Source: Plasmopara viticola
Lineage: Eukaryota > Oomycota > Peronosporomycetes > Peronosporales > Peronosporaceae
Length of the DNA stretch: 64,000 nucleotides
NCBI GenBank assembly: GCA_001695595.3
Contig: MBPM02000049.1
Coordinates: 186,001 to 250,000, forward strand
Direction of reading: 5' to 3'
Part shown: positions 12,430-23,542 of the stretch, in pieces
How the letters are laid out: each line of letters starts with the position of its first letter
How positions within the stretch are numbered: the first letter of the stretch is position 1
Translations under genes and position numbers: made by a program
The notes under the pieces: model-generated
What the model was told of the DNA's origin: nothing
Databases searched by the model: none
The model's input: the letters and a program-made list of their open reading frames with translations, nothing else

Positions 12430-14930
12430 TCGACAATCCCGTTTTTTCTTGCGAGAATTGTGTTACGCATTTTCCCTTAGCTGTAAAAACATACTATTAT
12501 GAGTGGATTTAAACTCATTATTCATTTGCAAAATTGTGATACCCATTATGTCTTGCGGACACGAGATATCTGCTTGCGAAACTTTTTTTTGTCATAGTTG
12601 ATGTTATTATGACACCCATATGTTACCAGTATGTAACGCGCTAGATTTAGTGTCTTTGACAGCCGATGCTGTCAGCGGAGCATGTTCTTCTGCTGCTAAG
12701 GGAGATTTCGAAGACATCTTTACGTCTACTATTGTAGAAATTTTGGCTCCATCGTTGCCTTCCGTATCTGTTTCGATCGCTTACCTGCTCAAGCTTTGAA
12801 AGAGAGGTACGCACAAGAGAGGTGTGAAACGACTTACCAAAGCCATGTTGGGTGAGACTGGCATCCACGCATTTTCCACGTTGTAGGTCTATGACTTGTG
12901 CTTTTAATGCCGTCACTCTTGTCCATATCAAGAATGAGAAATGACTCCGTACTATTGCATCATTGTCAAACCCTACGTACTCTACATTCTTTCCATTAGC
13001 TTTTCGATATTAAAGTGACTTAATCTTTTCTTGTGATGATTTTAGATTAACAGTTATCATCAGCTGTGGTCCAAAACTGTCTGACGCGCTTAAGTCTGCC
13101 ACGACTTAGAATGTATCTTATGTCCTCGCACACTTGTGTGTATAGCCACCAGTCCTCCACTTTTGTTTTTTATCGAGAGCTGATAAGTTTTCAATGGCTT
13201 AGTCATGATGTGTATTCATTACGCATCACATGGCTTTTACCCATAAAACCAACGCCTGACCAGCGCTTCCTTAACTTTAAGGGCGCGGCATCTACAAGCA
13301 GCTACTTGTTTTTTTGGGTGAGTTTAAAGTTATGTCACGGCGCCTTAGAGACTGGCACGATTTCTTAAGTCATGCTTTGTCGCAACTGAAGCCCTTATTA
13401 CTGCTTTGCTTAAGTGAACCTGAGGCTGCCGGTCCGTGGACACCACTACGCGGGCTTTTAAAGGTAATGTATACATATCTGTGGCTGTACTCACCGTGAA
13501 ATAGAGATTTAACATGCTTCGCTCACCGTCGCGAAGTGCACTCTTGAATGCTTATTTCGAGGCGGGCCTACCCTTAGGCCATTCATAAACACAGTCGCTT
13601 TTACATATTCGGAAAGTGGTCATCTCGTTATTTAGATATATTCAGTAAGCACACGCTTGCTTGTACTCAAGAAAGTGTAAAATTTGACGAAATTTAAAGC
13701 GAGCGAAATCAAAATCGACGCCGTAAAGCTCTGACTTTTCTTTTGACTACAGTATCGCTTTGTTAGATTCTCATTATTGCTTCGTCGGAGCAAGTAATCA
13801 TTTATATATATATTTCAAGACGCTAAATTCCTTACTGTTCCATTACGAGATAGAAATCTCAGGTGAAGTGTGAAAGTCAAGCTGTAGATCACCTTTTAAG
13901 GTAAGAAAGTGCAAATAATACATGCATCTGACCGCTTAAGTACACCCTTGATACTGGCGTTTCTTTGCAAAGGTTAGAATTTCAGGTTTTTTTCGGCGCG
14001 CCTGAACCCAAGAGCATCAATATGACGCATGGAACACGAGCGCCGTTACGCGTTCTAGCCTCTTGGCACCAGAAAGAATTGAACTACAGCCCCCTCCTCG
14101 GGCCCAAAGAGGCCAGCAAATCTTTTGAGCACCACGAATTGCGCATCTGTCGGACGTAATAATTGGACCAATTGATTCCGGAACCTTTGCGAGGTTTTAC
14201 ATAGAAATTCTACCTGTTAGGGGTTACGGGTCACAAATTACCTTGTGCAGAGAAGACACGAAAAAAAATCTACGATCATCCGGCGAGAGACAAATCCTCA
14301 TGCTTGTTAAAAAAAGCAAAATGTGCAATAGACTACACTTCAAAGATTGAATTCTCGAACACAATATTCATGTGTCTTTTATAATTTTGATACTCGATTA
14401 AGGGGCCGCTAATCAGCCGCCCTTTTTGTTGATGAACCCCCATATTTATTTACAAAGACAAGACTTATTGACCTATTTACAAAGATATCTGCATCAACAG
14501 AGTTGTCTCTGTAAGTGTGCAATTAGAAGCTGTGTGACCTATCAATGTAATGAGTTTCGAATGAGCGTGGCGCTCTTTGTACGCCACTGGCAATGCATGT
14601 CGAAGTATCGTGCACTTTAAAACAAGATCATAAAGGGACATTATGTGATTACACAGTATTCATTCACCTAATGAATTTTAGACAAACGTGTTTCTGTCTA
14701 CAAATCGGACATGTATGTAGGTGGAGCAACCGTGTCTATCCAAAACAAGTTTTGCCAGTATGATGCGCAAGACAAGAAGTTAGATGGAGAAATGCTTCGG
14801 TAACAAGTCTAGCGCGCGAAGACTTTGACACGATTGCGGTGATAGTGTACAAATTTAGATCATAGGTTGGCGGTGAAAAGTACATCTTGCACAGTCGCAC
14901 TGCGGCAATAAAAAACGCAGCACCTATTCG
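12430..14930. other. gene-poor AT-rich stretch
   Basis: Reading frames up to about 100 codons occur on both strands without recognisable domains. A short GTTCAATTC-like stretch near 14.07 kb resembles a tRNA B-box but has no tRNA fold. Nothing else was recognised. Confidence 0.4.
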
Positions 14931-14935
14931 TTTAA

Positions 14936-15120
14936 CAGCCCCCTAATGCAGTACCCCTAAGCTATAATAATTGTCTATGATTGGCTGGAGCAAATAATAC
15001 TGGCTTTAAATGTCCTTCTTCCATTTCGACTGTTCTGTGCCCTACATAAAATTTGATCCAATGGTGTTCGTTCCAGCCAATCATAGATCATTTTTATAGT
15101 TTTGGGGCACTGGGAGGCTG
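14936..15120. mobile_element. small non-autonomous element with terminal inverted repeats (MITE-like)
   Basis: The first and last ~50 nt are inverted repeats of one another. The inner 15 nt, CTATGATTGGCTGGA and its complement, match perfectly, and the outer parts match with a few changes, starting CAGCC and ending GGCTG. The element is about 185 bp with no coding capacity, typical of a miniature inverted-repeat element. No clear target-site duplication is visible, so the superfamily cannot be assigned. Confidence 0.55.
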
Positions 15121-15642
15121 GTCAACGAAAACGGAGCGGCTCCCCTCACATTAAATACTTTGCAATCAAAGCATAAACTTTTTCTCTAGGTATCTTAAAT
15201 CACCTCAATATGCAAACCGGCAGAAATTCCAATATGGGGCATTTTTTAACGCATGTCGATTTCCCAGATTGTTATGTGCATTCCTATGTCGTGCTACGGG
15301 TAAACTCAAATATTATACTGGTTGTTTGGTCGTTTATTTAATTCGTGTATCTTTCTTCATTTTTTTCTACTTCTAAATGATGTCGTTCAAAATCAGCGCG
15401 TAAACATTCGCTACGCTTCCCATCATCCTAGAGATACGACTATATCTGGACATGAATCCCATCAAAAGAGATTCGAATTACTTTGAAAATCGTTGTGCAG
15501 TGAAATCTGAGTCGACTAACCGCAATTAAGCAACCTATCACAGAAAATTAGTTGACTTGTTAGGCTATAGGGTTGTATCAGTACGTATACCGCAACCTTT
15601 TTTAAAGTGAAAAATATAAGTACAGCCCTTGCAAAGTCGGAG
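15121..15642. other. intergenic, 3' flank of the C2-domain gene
   Basis: AT-rich sequence between the small inverted-repeat element and the stop codon of the minus-strand C2 gene. It should contain that gene's 3' UTR; no distinct terminator or other feature was recognised. Confidence 0.4.
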
Positions 15643-16669
15643 CTAATCGAATATATCGTCCATTGCCTCGCCCAGCAGCATGCCACCAAGAAGACCAGCA
15701 CCAACACCCATTGCCATCTGTCCTGTGCTCGCGCCTCCACCGCGGCTTCCACCAAAGCTTTTACCGCCAAATCCACCAAAGCCTTTACCGCCAAACCCAT
15801 GTTTGGAGCCATGGCCATGACCATGACCATGGTGGTGCTTGTGGCCGTACGAAGAAGCATCTTGCACAGCATAGGCCACAGTGGCAGGGGGTGGGTATCC
15901 GTAAACCGGTTGTGGGTAATAGCCGGGCTGCTGTGCGTAGTGTGGCGGAGGTGGATGTGTGTAATAAGGTGGCGGAGGGTGCGGATACTGCGGCGGTGGC
16001 TGCTGATAGTATGGTGGTTGAGGGTATGTGGCAGCAGCAGCAGCAGCCGTCGTGCCGATGTTCGATGACGCTGGGTAGGCACTGGCAGCTGGGTAAGCGC
16101 TTGCAGCTGGATATTGCTGTGAGGCTGCATAGTCGGACTGCTGCGGGTAGGGATAAGCCTGGGCCGTCGCCGGCTTGGCAGTCTTCTCCATGGAGGCGAC
16201 GGGGGCAGCACGGGCCGCCTGCACCTCCGGGCTCCTAAATTGCACGCGAAGATTGATCTCCCCCGCGCGTCTCGAACCGTTATTCAATGTGTACCATTGA
16301 TCCACAACTTCGCCAGTGAGAAACATGTTCACGGGCAGGCGGCAATCGCCGATGAGCGTGCTGGACGTAAAGTTCTTGTCTTTGACTTCGACAACGAGCT
16401 GGTCCAGTTGAGGATCCACAACAGGAAAGACAAAGACTTCATTCCATACGGGTGTCTTGTCTACAAGTCAGTACCAGGAACAAAGTGTTAGCGATGGCAG
16501 AGAGAGAGAGAATGCAAGAATGGTGCCCATTATGCTTACGTCCGTTGTCATGCACTCGTGTCCTAAAGGTCTTGTTGCGCAGCTTGAGCTTACAGTACGG
16601 ATCTTGCTTGCCAAACGTCTGCTTGTCGAGTAAGTTGCGCCCTGAGCACGCGCGCACGTGAAGCTCCAT
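15643..16669 (-). CDS. C2-domain protein with Pro/Tyr- and His/Gly-rich tail
   Basis: Two exons on the minus strand, 16669-16540 and 16460-15643, are joined across a 79-nt GTAAGC...TTGTAG intron and give 315 aa. Residues ~1-115 form a C2 domain, the Ca2+/phospholipid-binding fold. Visible features are an early L-V-A-C strand, 'KQDPYC' (Asp23 in the usual Ca2+ loop position), 'PVWNEVF' after the splice junction and 'VKDKNF' (Asp71). It is followed by Pro/Tyr/Gln/Ala-rich sequence (~125-225), a His/Gly block (GHGHGHG) and a short hydrophobic then acidic end (GEAMDDIFD). C2 proteins usually bind membranes in response to Ca2+. The tail resembles Pro/Gly-rich membrane-associated proteins, so peripheral membrane localisation is inferred. 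I chose the ATG that starts the C2 fold; an in-frame extension upstream exists but is not domain-like. It is divergent from the next gene with ~620 bp between. Confidence 0.87.
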
Positions 16670-17293
16670 TATTCTATACGGCGAATTCTTCTTTCGTCGT
16701 TTCTTTACTATTTGAAAAATCCAGGACTGGGTTGTGGGGTACATCAAATACATGGTACAGTAATTTTTTCTCACCTGCACCCATTATAAAAGTTTATGTA
16801 CCGAAGGTCGACTATTCCCTTTTACGGCTTTTATTACATACAATAGCTCGGCTAATCGGAATGGTGAAGTACAGGAGTCGTCGGTGCGTGACAAAGTACG
16901 AGTTGTCTGAACAATTTACTCAAACCTTTTGCAGTACTCAGTCTTTTTGCAGTAAAAACTCGAAACGAAACGGTGAAAACATATCGTTCTGATTAGTGGC
17001 CATGCAGTATTTTCAGAGGCGACAAATTACACACGTTTTTAATAGCTTAATTTTTGTGGAGGATGTAGCGGTCCGCTACACAAAGCGAAGCTTTTTTGTA
17101 ATGGTGGTTGTTTATAGAGAAAAAAAGAGTTATTTCTAGAATATAATTATGTAAGTAAATACTATGAATTATACCTGGATCTTCAATAGCAACTATAATA
17201 TGAACACACGTAAAATTATAGATGCAACAACTAAAAAATGCAATCCTCCTAATAAGCATCGCATTGTTGCTCTCGCATCCATTGACGCAAACG

Positions 17294-18300
17294 ATGGTTA
17301 TTCGTGTATCTAGCAATCCCGACGAGGTCGGCACCGCCGTCGGTAAGCTCATTTTTGACCTAAGCAAACAAGCCATTTTGTCATACGGTCGCTTCACGGT
17401 TGCGCTCTCGGGTGGCTCATTACCCAAGGTTGGAAAGTAGCTCGCGAGGATGACTTGATGGAGTAAGCCTTAATGACTGCGCTGTAGATTTTAAACAAGG
17501 GCCTTCAGACTATCAAGGACGACGTGGATTTCTCCAAGTGGCACGTTTTCTTTGCTGATGAGCGTTGTGTAGCCCTGGACGACGATGATAGCAATTATAA
17601 AGCTTGCAAGACAGCACTCTTCGACTTTGTAATCACGCAACGCGCTGCTACGTCATATTGCTGTGCGCGTGCCAACTTACACAATTGTTAATGCTTTTGT
17701 ATGCAGGTTTCTATACCAGCGAGCCAAATCTACACCATTGATGCTTCGCTGACCCCCGAAGCTATGGCTGTTGACTACACCAAGAAGCTGGCCAAAATCT
17801 GGGGCAGCGATGAGGTGCGTGCTCCTCTTTTTTAAAGGCTATATTTTGTGCTACGACGCTATCTAATTGTCGTTGCAGCTACCTCGCTTTGACCTGATCC
17901 TGCTGGGTATGGGTCCAGATGGCCACACGTGCTCGCTTTTCCCAGGCCACCCTCTATTGAAAGAGAAGACGGCGTTTGTGGCTTCAATCAAGGACTCACC
18001 CAAGCCGCCTCCCCAGCGCATCACGCTTACCTACCCAGTCGTTAACAATGCTGCCAACGTACAACCTCCTTGATATTGTACATTTCCTCTGCTCAATTGC
18101 CAATGATGCGTTTCTTGTTCCTGCAGGTTGCCTTCGTCGCCACTGGCGCTGGCAAGGCCGACTTAATCCCACACATGGTTGGTATTGAGAAGCGCACTCC
18201 ACCACTTCCCGCTGCTAACGTCAAGCCTACAGATGGCATCGTCTACTGGTTTATTGACGAGGACGCTGCCGCCCAGCTTTCGGACGAGGCGAAGATCTAA
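17294..18300 (+). CDS. 6-phosphogluconolactonase
   Basis: Five exons, 17294-17428, 17488-17628, 17707-17814, 17879-18058 and 18127-18300, join in frame to 245 aa, the usual family length. The enzyme hydrolyses 6-phosphogluconolactone to 6-phosphogluconate, the second step of the oxidative pentose phosphate pathway, normally in the cytosol. Family blocks appear in order: [12 protein letters not shown], then [10 protein letters not shown] and DSNY after the first intron, [13 protein letters not shown] and [31 protein letters not shown], and a terminal WFIDEDAA. All introns are 59-78 nt; the first uses a less typical GTTGGA donor. A frame open from an upstream ATG at 17222 would add 24 residues with a hydrophobic run. 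I prefer the internal ATG because it begins the conserved fold and has a good context (AACGATGG). Confidence 0.9.
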
Positions 18301-18321
18301 TTTTACATAAAATAAAATACG

Positions 18322-18343
18322 TGGACTATTCCCTCAAACTTTG
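18322..18343 (+). promoter_or_regulatory. initiator-like motif upstream of the M3 peptidase gene
   Basis: CTATTCCCTCAAACTTT lies ~40-55 nt before the peptidase ATG and resembles the oomycete initiator consensus (GCTCATTYY, often followed by CAWTTT). It is squeezed into the 79 nt between the preceding stop codon and this start. It is a pattern match only. Confidence 0.3.
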
Positions 18344-18379
18344 GTTGTCCAGAACGTTTTGCCCTACTTTGAACAAACG

Positions 18380-20850
18380 ATGACTCACATGGCGAGTAAC
18401 AAGCAAAAAAATTCGCTGGTCGTGGCGGCCTGTGCCGCGGCAATCGCTGGGCTAGCCGTGTATGCACGCAAGACACAGCGGCATAAGCTGCTGATGCGCA
18501 AGCAACTGACGCATCTTCGCTTTGATCTAAGTGTGGCAGAGATTGAGGCCGAGACTGAGCGAATCCTGGCGCAGATGAAGCGTGTCGATGATGAAATTGC
18601 GACACTATCGCCATCTGAAATAAAGTTCGAGAATACGGCACAAAAGTTAATCGACCTGGACCATGAGATGCTTAGCCGTGTAACCAACGTGACTTTTCTC
18701 GGGCAGGTGGCCGCTGACAAGGCGACACGCGATGCCTGTACTAAGGCGGATGCGACCATTGAGGACTTTTCTGTGCAGCGCAGCATGCGTGCAGACGTGT
18801 ACAAGGTCATTCATTCGCTGTACAAGAGCTCGAGCTATCAGGTGCACAATTTACAGCGCAAGATTTGATTGTTTTGAAGGTTGGCAATATCTTTAACCTG
18901 ACAACTTTTGTCTATCGTTATTGACTGGTGGCAGAAACTGGACTCGGTTACACAGCGTTACGTGCAACGTCTAGTTCAGGACTTTGAGCGCAACGGACTG
19001 CAGCTACCAGAGGAGAAGCAGAAAGAGCTTCAGGCCTGGAAGCAAAAATTGTCGAAACTTGGTATTCAATACCAGCAGAATCTGTTGGAAGAGACGATCG
19101 AAGTCAAATTTTCGTTTGATGAACTTAAAGGACTGAGTGATGACTTCATGACTGGGCTACAGAAAGATGACGATGACAAGTATCTGGTGAGACTTGCAAT
19201 GTCAGCGTATCTTGTGGTTGCCGTATTAATGCAAATATTTGCTTCAAGATCGCCCTCTCATACCCGACAGTGTTTCCGATCCTTAATACGTGCACCGTAG
19301 AGTCGACCCGCAAGGCTGTGGAGTATGCCTTTAACCGCCGCTGCATCTCCTCGAACGTTGCCATCCTTGAAGAGATGTTGGAGATTCGTCACAAGGTGGC
19401 GCTGGCTTTAGGATACGAGAACCACGCTGCTTATGTCCTTGAACAACGGTCAAAAGTGTCCATGTTACTATTTATTCAAAAATGTCTTCTCACACATTTT
19501 CTTTCTTCCATGTGCAGAATGGCCAAGACCCCTGCGAAGGCAAAGAAATTTTTAGATGGTTTAAACAATCAGCTCGAGCCACTTGCCAAGAAAGATTTGG
19601 ACGATTTGTTGCAGCTTAAAGTGGCTGACTGCGAACGCAATGGGTGGAATTGATGGAAAGATCAATATGTGGGACTTTCGCTTCTACATGGACGAATACG
19701 TGAAGAAGCACTGCTCGATCGATTCAGAGAAAATTCGCGAATACTTTCCGCTCACACACGTGACAGTGGAACTGCTATCCATGTACCAAGAATTGTTAAG
19801 CTTGAAATTCGTCGAGATTTCGCAACCCCACGTTTGGCACAAGGACGTGCGCATGTTCGCCGTCTACGATGCTCGTCCGAGTAAATTTGGCCACCTTGTT
19901 GGCCACTTCTATTTGGATGTATTTCCGCGCGCCGGTAAATATGGCCACGCTGCCTGCTTTACGCTGCAACAAAATTGTGTCAACTCTGCTGGAGTCCGCG
20001 AGGTGCGAGTTGTTTTGTAAAGTTATCCCGTTTGAATCCTCTCGTCTTTTACCGCGTTTGCTGTGGCTCTTTACGACAGTATCCTGCTGCCGCCATGGTC
20101 GCTAACTTTAATGCTCCGACAAAGTCGAAGCCGTCGCTGCTTAGCCACCAGGAAGTTGTCACGTATTTCCACGAGTTCGGTCACGTGATGCACTGCCTGT
20201 GTTCAGAAGTGACTATTCCTCGCTTCGCTGGTACGCGTGTGGAGCGTGACTTTGTAGAAGCTCCTAGCCAGATGCTGGAAAACTGGTGCTGGGAAAAGGA
20301 GCCATTGCAACGTCTGTCGTCACACTACATGACAAGCGAGGTACGCTCGTCGTGCTTTCTTGTCATGGCTTGCATCTTTTGAATGTTTTGTTGGTAGAAA
20401 CTCTCAGACGACCTGATTGCTCGCCTCATTTCGACAAAGAACGTGACGAGTGGACTGCTAAACAAACGCCAGCTCCTTTTCGCCATCTTTGATCAGACAA
20501 TTCATTCGCAACCCAAATCAAACACGGCGCAACTTCTCAAGCAGCTTCAGACCGAGATTATGCTTATCGAAATGACGCCGGATACGAATTTCGCAGCGTC
20601 TTTTGGCCACTTGGTTGGTGGCTACGACGCCCAGTATTATGGGTATCTGTGGAGCGAAGTCTTTTCCATCGATATGTTTGTGTCTCGGTTCAAGAAAGAG
20701 GGACTCATGAACCCAAAGACTGGACTAGCGTATCGTGAGCTTGTCCTAGCGAGAGGCGGCTCTGTGGATGCGAGTGTCATGCTTGAGGATTTTCTCGGCC
20801 GCGCGCCAAGTCAAGAAGCGTTTCTGCTGAGCAAAGGGTTGAAGCTTTAG
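18380..20850 (+). CDS. thimet-oligopeptidase-like M3 metallopeptidase, one frameshift
   Basis: Six exons (18380-18841, 18935-19186, 19249-19448, 19518-20002, 20080-20340, 20398-20850) encode ~703 aa of peptidase family M3, zinc enzymes that cut short peptides, usually in cytosol or organelles. The zinc site is FHEFGHVMH (HEXXH, ~residues 496-504), followed by [14 protein letters not shown], which carries the third ligand. [20 protein letters not shown] and the terminal FLLSKGL are further family blocks. Near the N-terminus a hydrophobic stretch ([17 protein letters not shown]) before basic residues looks like a membrane anchor or organelle presequence; soluble family members lack it. Exons 3 and 4 together contain one base too many. 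The frame breaks between 'CERNG' and '[10 protein letters not shown]' near 19645-19655, where no intron fits, so this is either a real frameshift (pseudogene) or a sequence error. Everything else is intact. An alternative start is the ATG at 18389. Confidence 0.85.
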
Positions 20851-20961
20851 TATGATCCTATTGGCTAAATAAAAACGAGCTGGCTAGTTGCTTAATAATG
20901 ATTTGTCGAAATTGTTCCCGTAGCTGAAGGAATACGTAAATTAGGAGTTTCTCAAAGGAAG

Positions 20962-23396
20962 ATGGCGCTCGAGGCAGCGGTCGTAGGGCTTCCCGGTAAC
21001 TCGTATGCGTTCACCAACTGCGTCTATTTGCACATGGAAGACTTTATGTCCCTAGTCAAGCGTACGCCCCCAGGTCTTGTTACGAAGGAAGAACTACGTG
21101 CACACGGACTAAATGTCTGGATCAGTCGCAAGTTTGTCATGGCTGCAAAGCCCCATAAAGAGCTTCAGCCGGGCACGGTGGCTGTGGGCACCATGCAACG
21201 TATGTGCGTAGGCCTACCTCTCAATCAGGCTTGTGAGATTTCGGTCTATGCCCCCTCAAGTGCCGCCAAAGGCGTGCTTAGCACCGTGACGTTCGAGATC
21301 CAACAAGTGCTAACGCGTGCGCAGGGCAATGAGTTGCGTGTAGTGGACTGTGGTTTGCTTAAGGATGTATTTGAGGCTGAGTATACGCATCAGGTGTTTG
21401 CTGTGGGACAGCTCATGGCAGTAAGATGCGACGGTCTTCCGCTGCGGTTGCAGTGCGTGAACATCGACACAGTGGACGGAACTGATAGCAGCTCAGACTC
21501 GTATACTCCGCGCGTTGGCACTTATCTTCACGGAGCCATCATCAACTTTACTAAAGGAAAAGATGCTGCGATTCGCCTTGCAAATCAGTCAAGCGGCATG
21601 ACGCGCACAGTGTTCAAGCCCGACTTCGACTTCACCAAGCTCGGTATTGGTGGTCTCGATAAAGAGTTTAATGACATTTTTCGTCGTGCATTTGCTTCCC
21701 GATTGTTTCCAACGGATGTCATTCTGAAGCTTGGTATCCAGCATGTGCGTGGTATGCTGCTTTTCGGACCGCCTGGTTGCGGGAAGACGCTCATTGCCCG
21801 AAAGATCTCCCAGGCGCTGACTGCTCAAGAGCCTAAAGTAGTCAATGGACCGGAAATCCTTGACAAGTTTGTGGGTGAGTCTGAGCGCAAGATTCGGGAG
21901 CTCTTTTCAGATGCGCGTAAAGACCAAGAAGAACTTGGAGACGAGAGTGATGTGCACATCATCATCTTTGATGAAATTGATGCTATCTGTAAGCAGCGTG
22001 GCTCAAGTCGTGATAGCACGGGAGTTGGAGACAGTGTCGTGAACCAGTTGTTGACCCAGATTGACGGTGTAGATAGCCTTAACAACGTCCTCGTCATTGG
22101 CATGACGAATCGAAAGGTATGGAATCGTCAGCTTCGTTTAGATTGACGGTGCAACTTAAGCTATGCTTGTGATGATTTAGGACATGCTCGACGAAGCTTT
22201 GATGCGTCCAGGTCGTCTCGAAGTGCAGATCGAGATCAACTTGCCCGATGAAAAGGGTCGCGCTCAGATCTTGAAGATTCACACGGATCGTGCACGGGAG
22301 AAAGGAGCGCTTCACCGGAAGGTCGTGGCAGATTTGGACAACTGCCTTGATCCGACTAAGTTCGTGAGCAAAGACCCTGACTACAAGAACCTTGTTCAGC
22401 GCACTAAGAACTTTTCGGGTGCCGAGATTGAAGGCTTGGTGCGTGCTGCCACAGCTCATGCTCTCTCTCGCGGTACGGATGGGAAGACTATGCATGCCAT
22501 TGCTAATTACAACCCCGAAATCTCCATGGAGGATTTCACTTTGGCTTTGGAGGAAGTGAAGCCCAAATTTGGTGCTCCGAGCGATCAGTTGGCGTTGTAC
22601 TATAAGAATGGGCTGATTCCTTATGGCACTTCATTCACAGAAGTGCGTGAGGCGCTGAGTCGAGTGATTGAGCAAGTTCGTTCAAACGACAAGACACCTC
22701 TGATGTCAGTGTTACTGCACGGCGAACGCGGTGCCGGCAAAACGGCACTGGCCACGTACTGTGCAGTCGCGAGTGAGTTTCCATTAGTGCGTATGGTAAA
22801 GGCGTCCGAGCTCATTTCGCGCGCCGAAAGTGGCAAGTGTTCTTACATTTACAACGTCTTTGAGGAAGCCTATCGCTCTCCTCTTGGTATCATTATCTTG
22901 GACGACATTGAGCGACTCATGGACTATGTTGGTACGCTGTGTTTGATGAATTAGTTGGTGACTATGTCAACTTAGTGATTGTGTTTTACGGTCCTGTTTC
23001 TCAGGTCTGGGCCCTCGCTTTTCGAATTTGGTCCTGCAGGCGCTGATGGTGCTGGTGCGCAATCCTGTGCCTGTGGCCGGTCGCAAGCTTGTGGTGATCG
23101 GTATTACGTCCAACATTGCCGCCATGCAGGCGGTGGAGCTGAGCGACGTGTTTGATTTGTGCCTTGAGGTGCCACAGCTCACGCACAAGGACGAGCTGGA
23201 CGTCGTGCTCACCCATACGGGCCTGCCCGTTGCGGACGATCAGCGGAACGAGGTGCTTACGCTGCTTTCGGATCGCCCGATCTCGGTCAAGAAATTGCTG
23301 CTGGTAACGGAGATGGCAAAGGAGGAGCTCAATCGTACGGGGGAGAGCAACATCACGGCGCAGCAGCTCATCGAGTGCGCTTACAAGTTTGTGTAG
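20962..23396 (+). CDS. NSF: vesicle-fusing ATPase NSF (AAA+ ATPase)
   Basis: Three exons (20962-22116, 22181-22931, 23005-23396) join to 765 aa, close to the ~745 aa typical of NSF/Sec18. NSF works as a hexamer with SNAP adaptors to disassemble SNARE complexes after membrane fusion. The order is an N-terminal adaptor-binding domain, D1 and D2. D1 has Walker A GPPGCGKT (~269), Walker B IIIFDEIDAI (~333) and the motif MTNRKDMLDEALMRPGRLE, which spans the first splice junction. D2 has Walker A GERGAGKT (~565) and Walker B IIILDDIERLMDYV, which spans the second. Introns are 64 and 73 nt. It starts only 111 bp after the peptidase stop on the same strand. I see no disruption. Confidence 0.94.
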
Positions 23397-23468
23397 ATTA
23401 ATGACTTTAAGGGAGGAAATTGAAGTTGTACCTCATACAAAATTCTAGATCAAAGTCTAGTATTCGGG

Positions 23469-23485
23469 AGATTCGACATTTCTTA
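23469..23485 (+). promoter_or_regulatory. initiator-like motif upstream of the RPEL gene
   Basis: GATTCGACATTTCTT lies ~60-75 nt before the ATG and resembles an oomycete initiator followed by the pyrimidine-rich flanking element. An AT-rich stretch, TTTTTATATATAAAAA, sits between it and the start codon. Pattern match only. Confidence 0.3.
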
Positions 23486-23542
23486 ACCGTCATATCTTTT
23501 TATATATAAAAAGATTCTGCTGCTTGGTATCGGATCCCCGTG

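Noticed and set aside
14040..14130. tRNA-like GTTCAATTC box and a possible acceptor pairing
   Set aside because: No D-arm or anticodon arm can be formed and no A-box is present at the right distance.
15516..16238. Long frames on both strands overlapping the C2 gene
   Set aside because: They are shadows of the low-complexity Pro/Gly/His-rich tail; the C2 reading frame explains the region.
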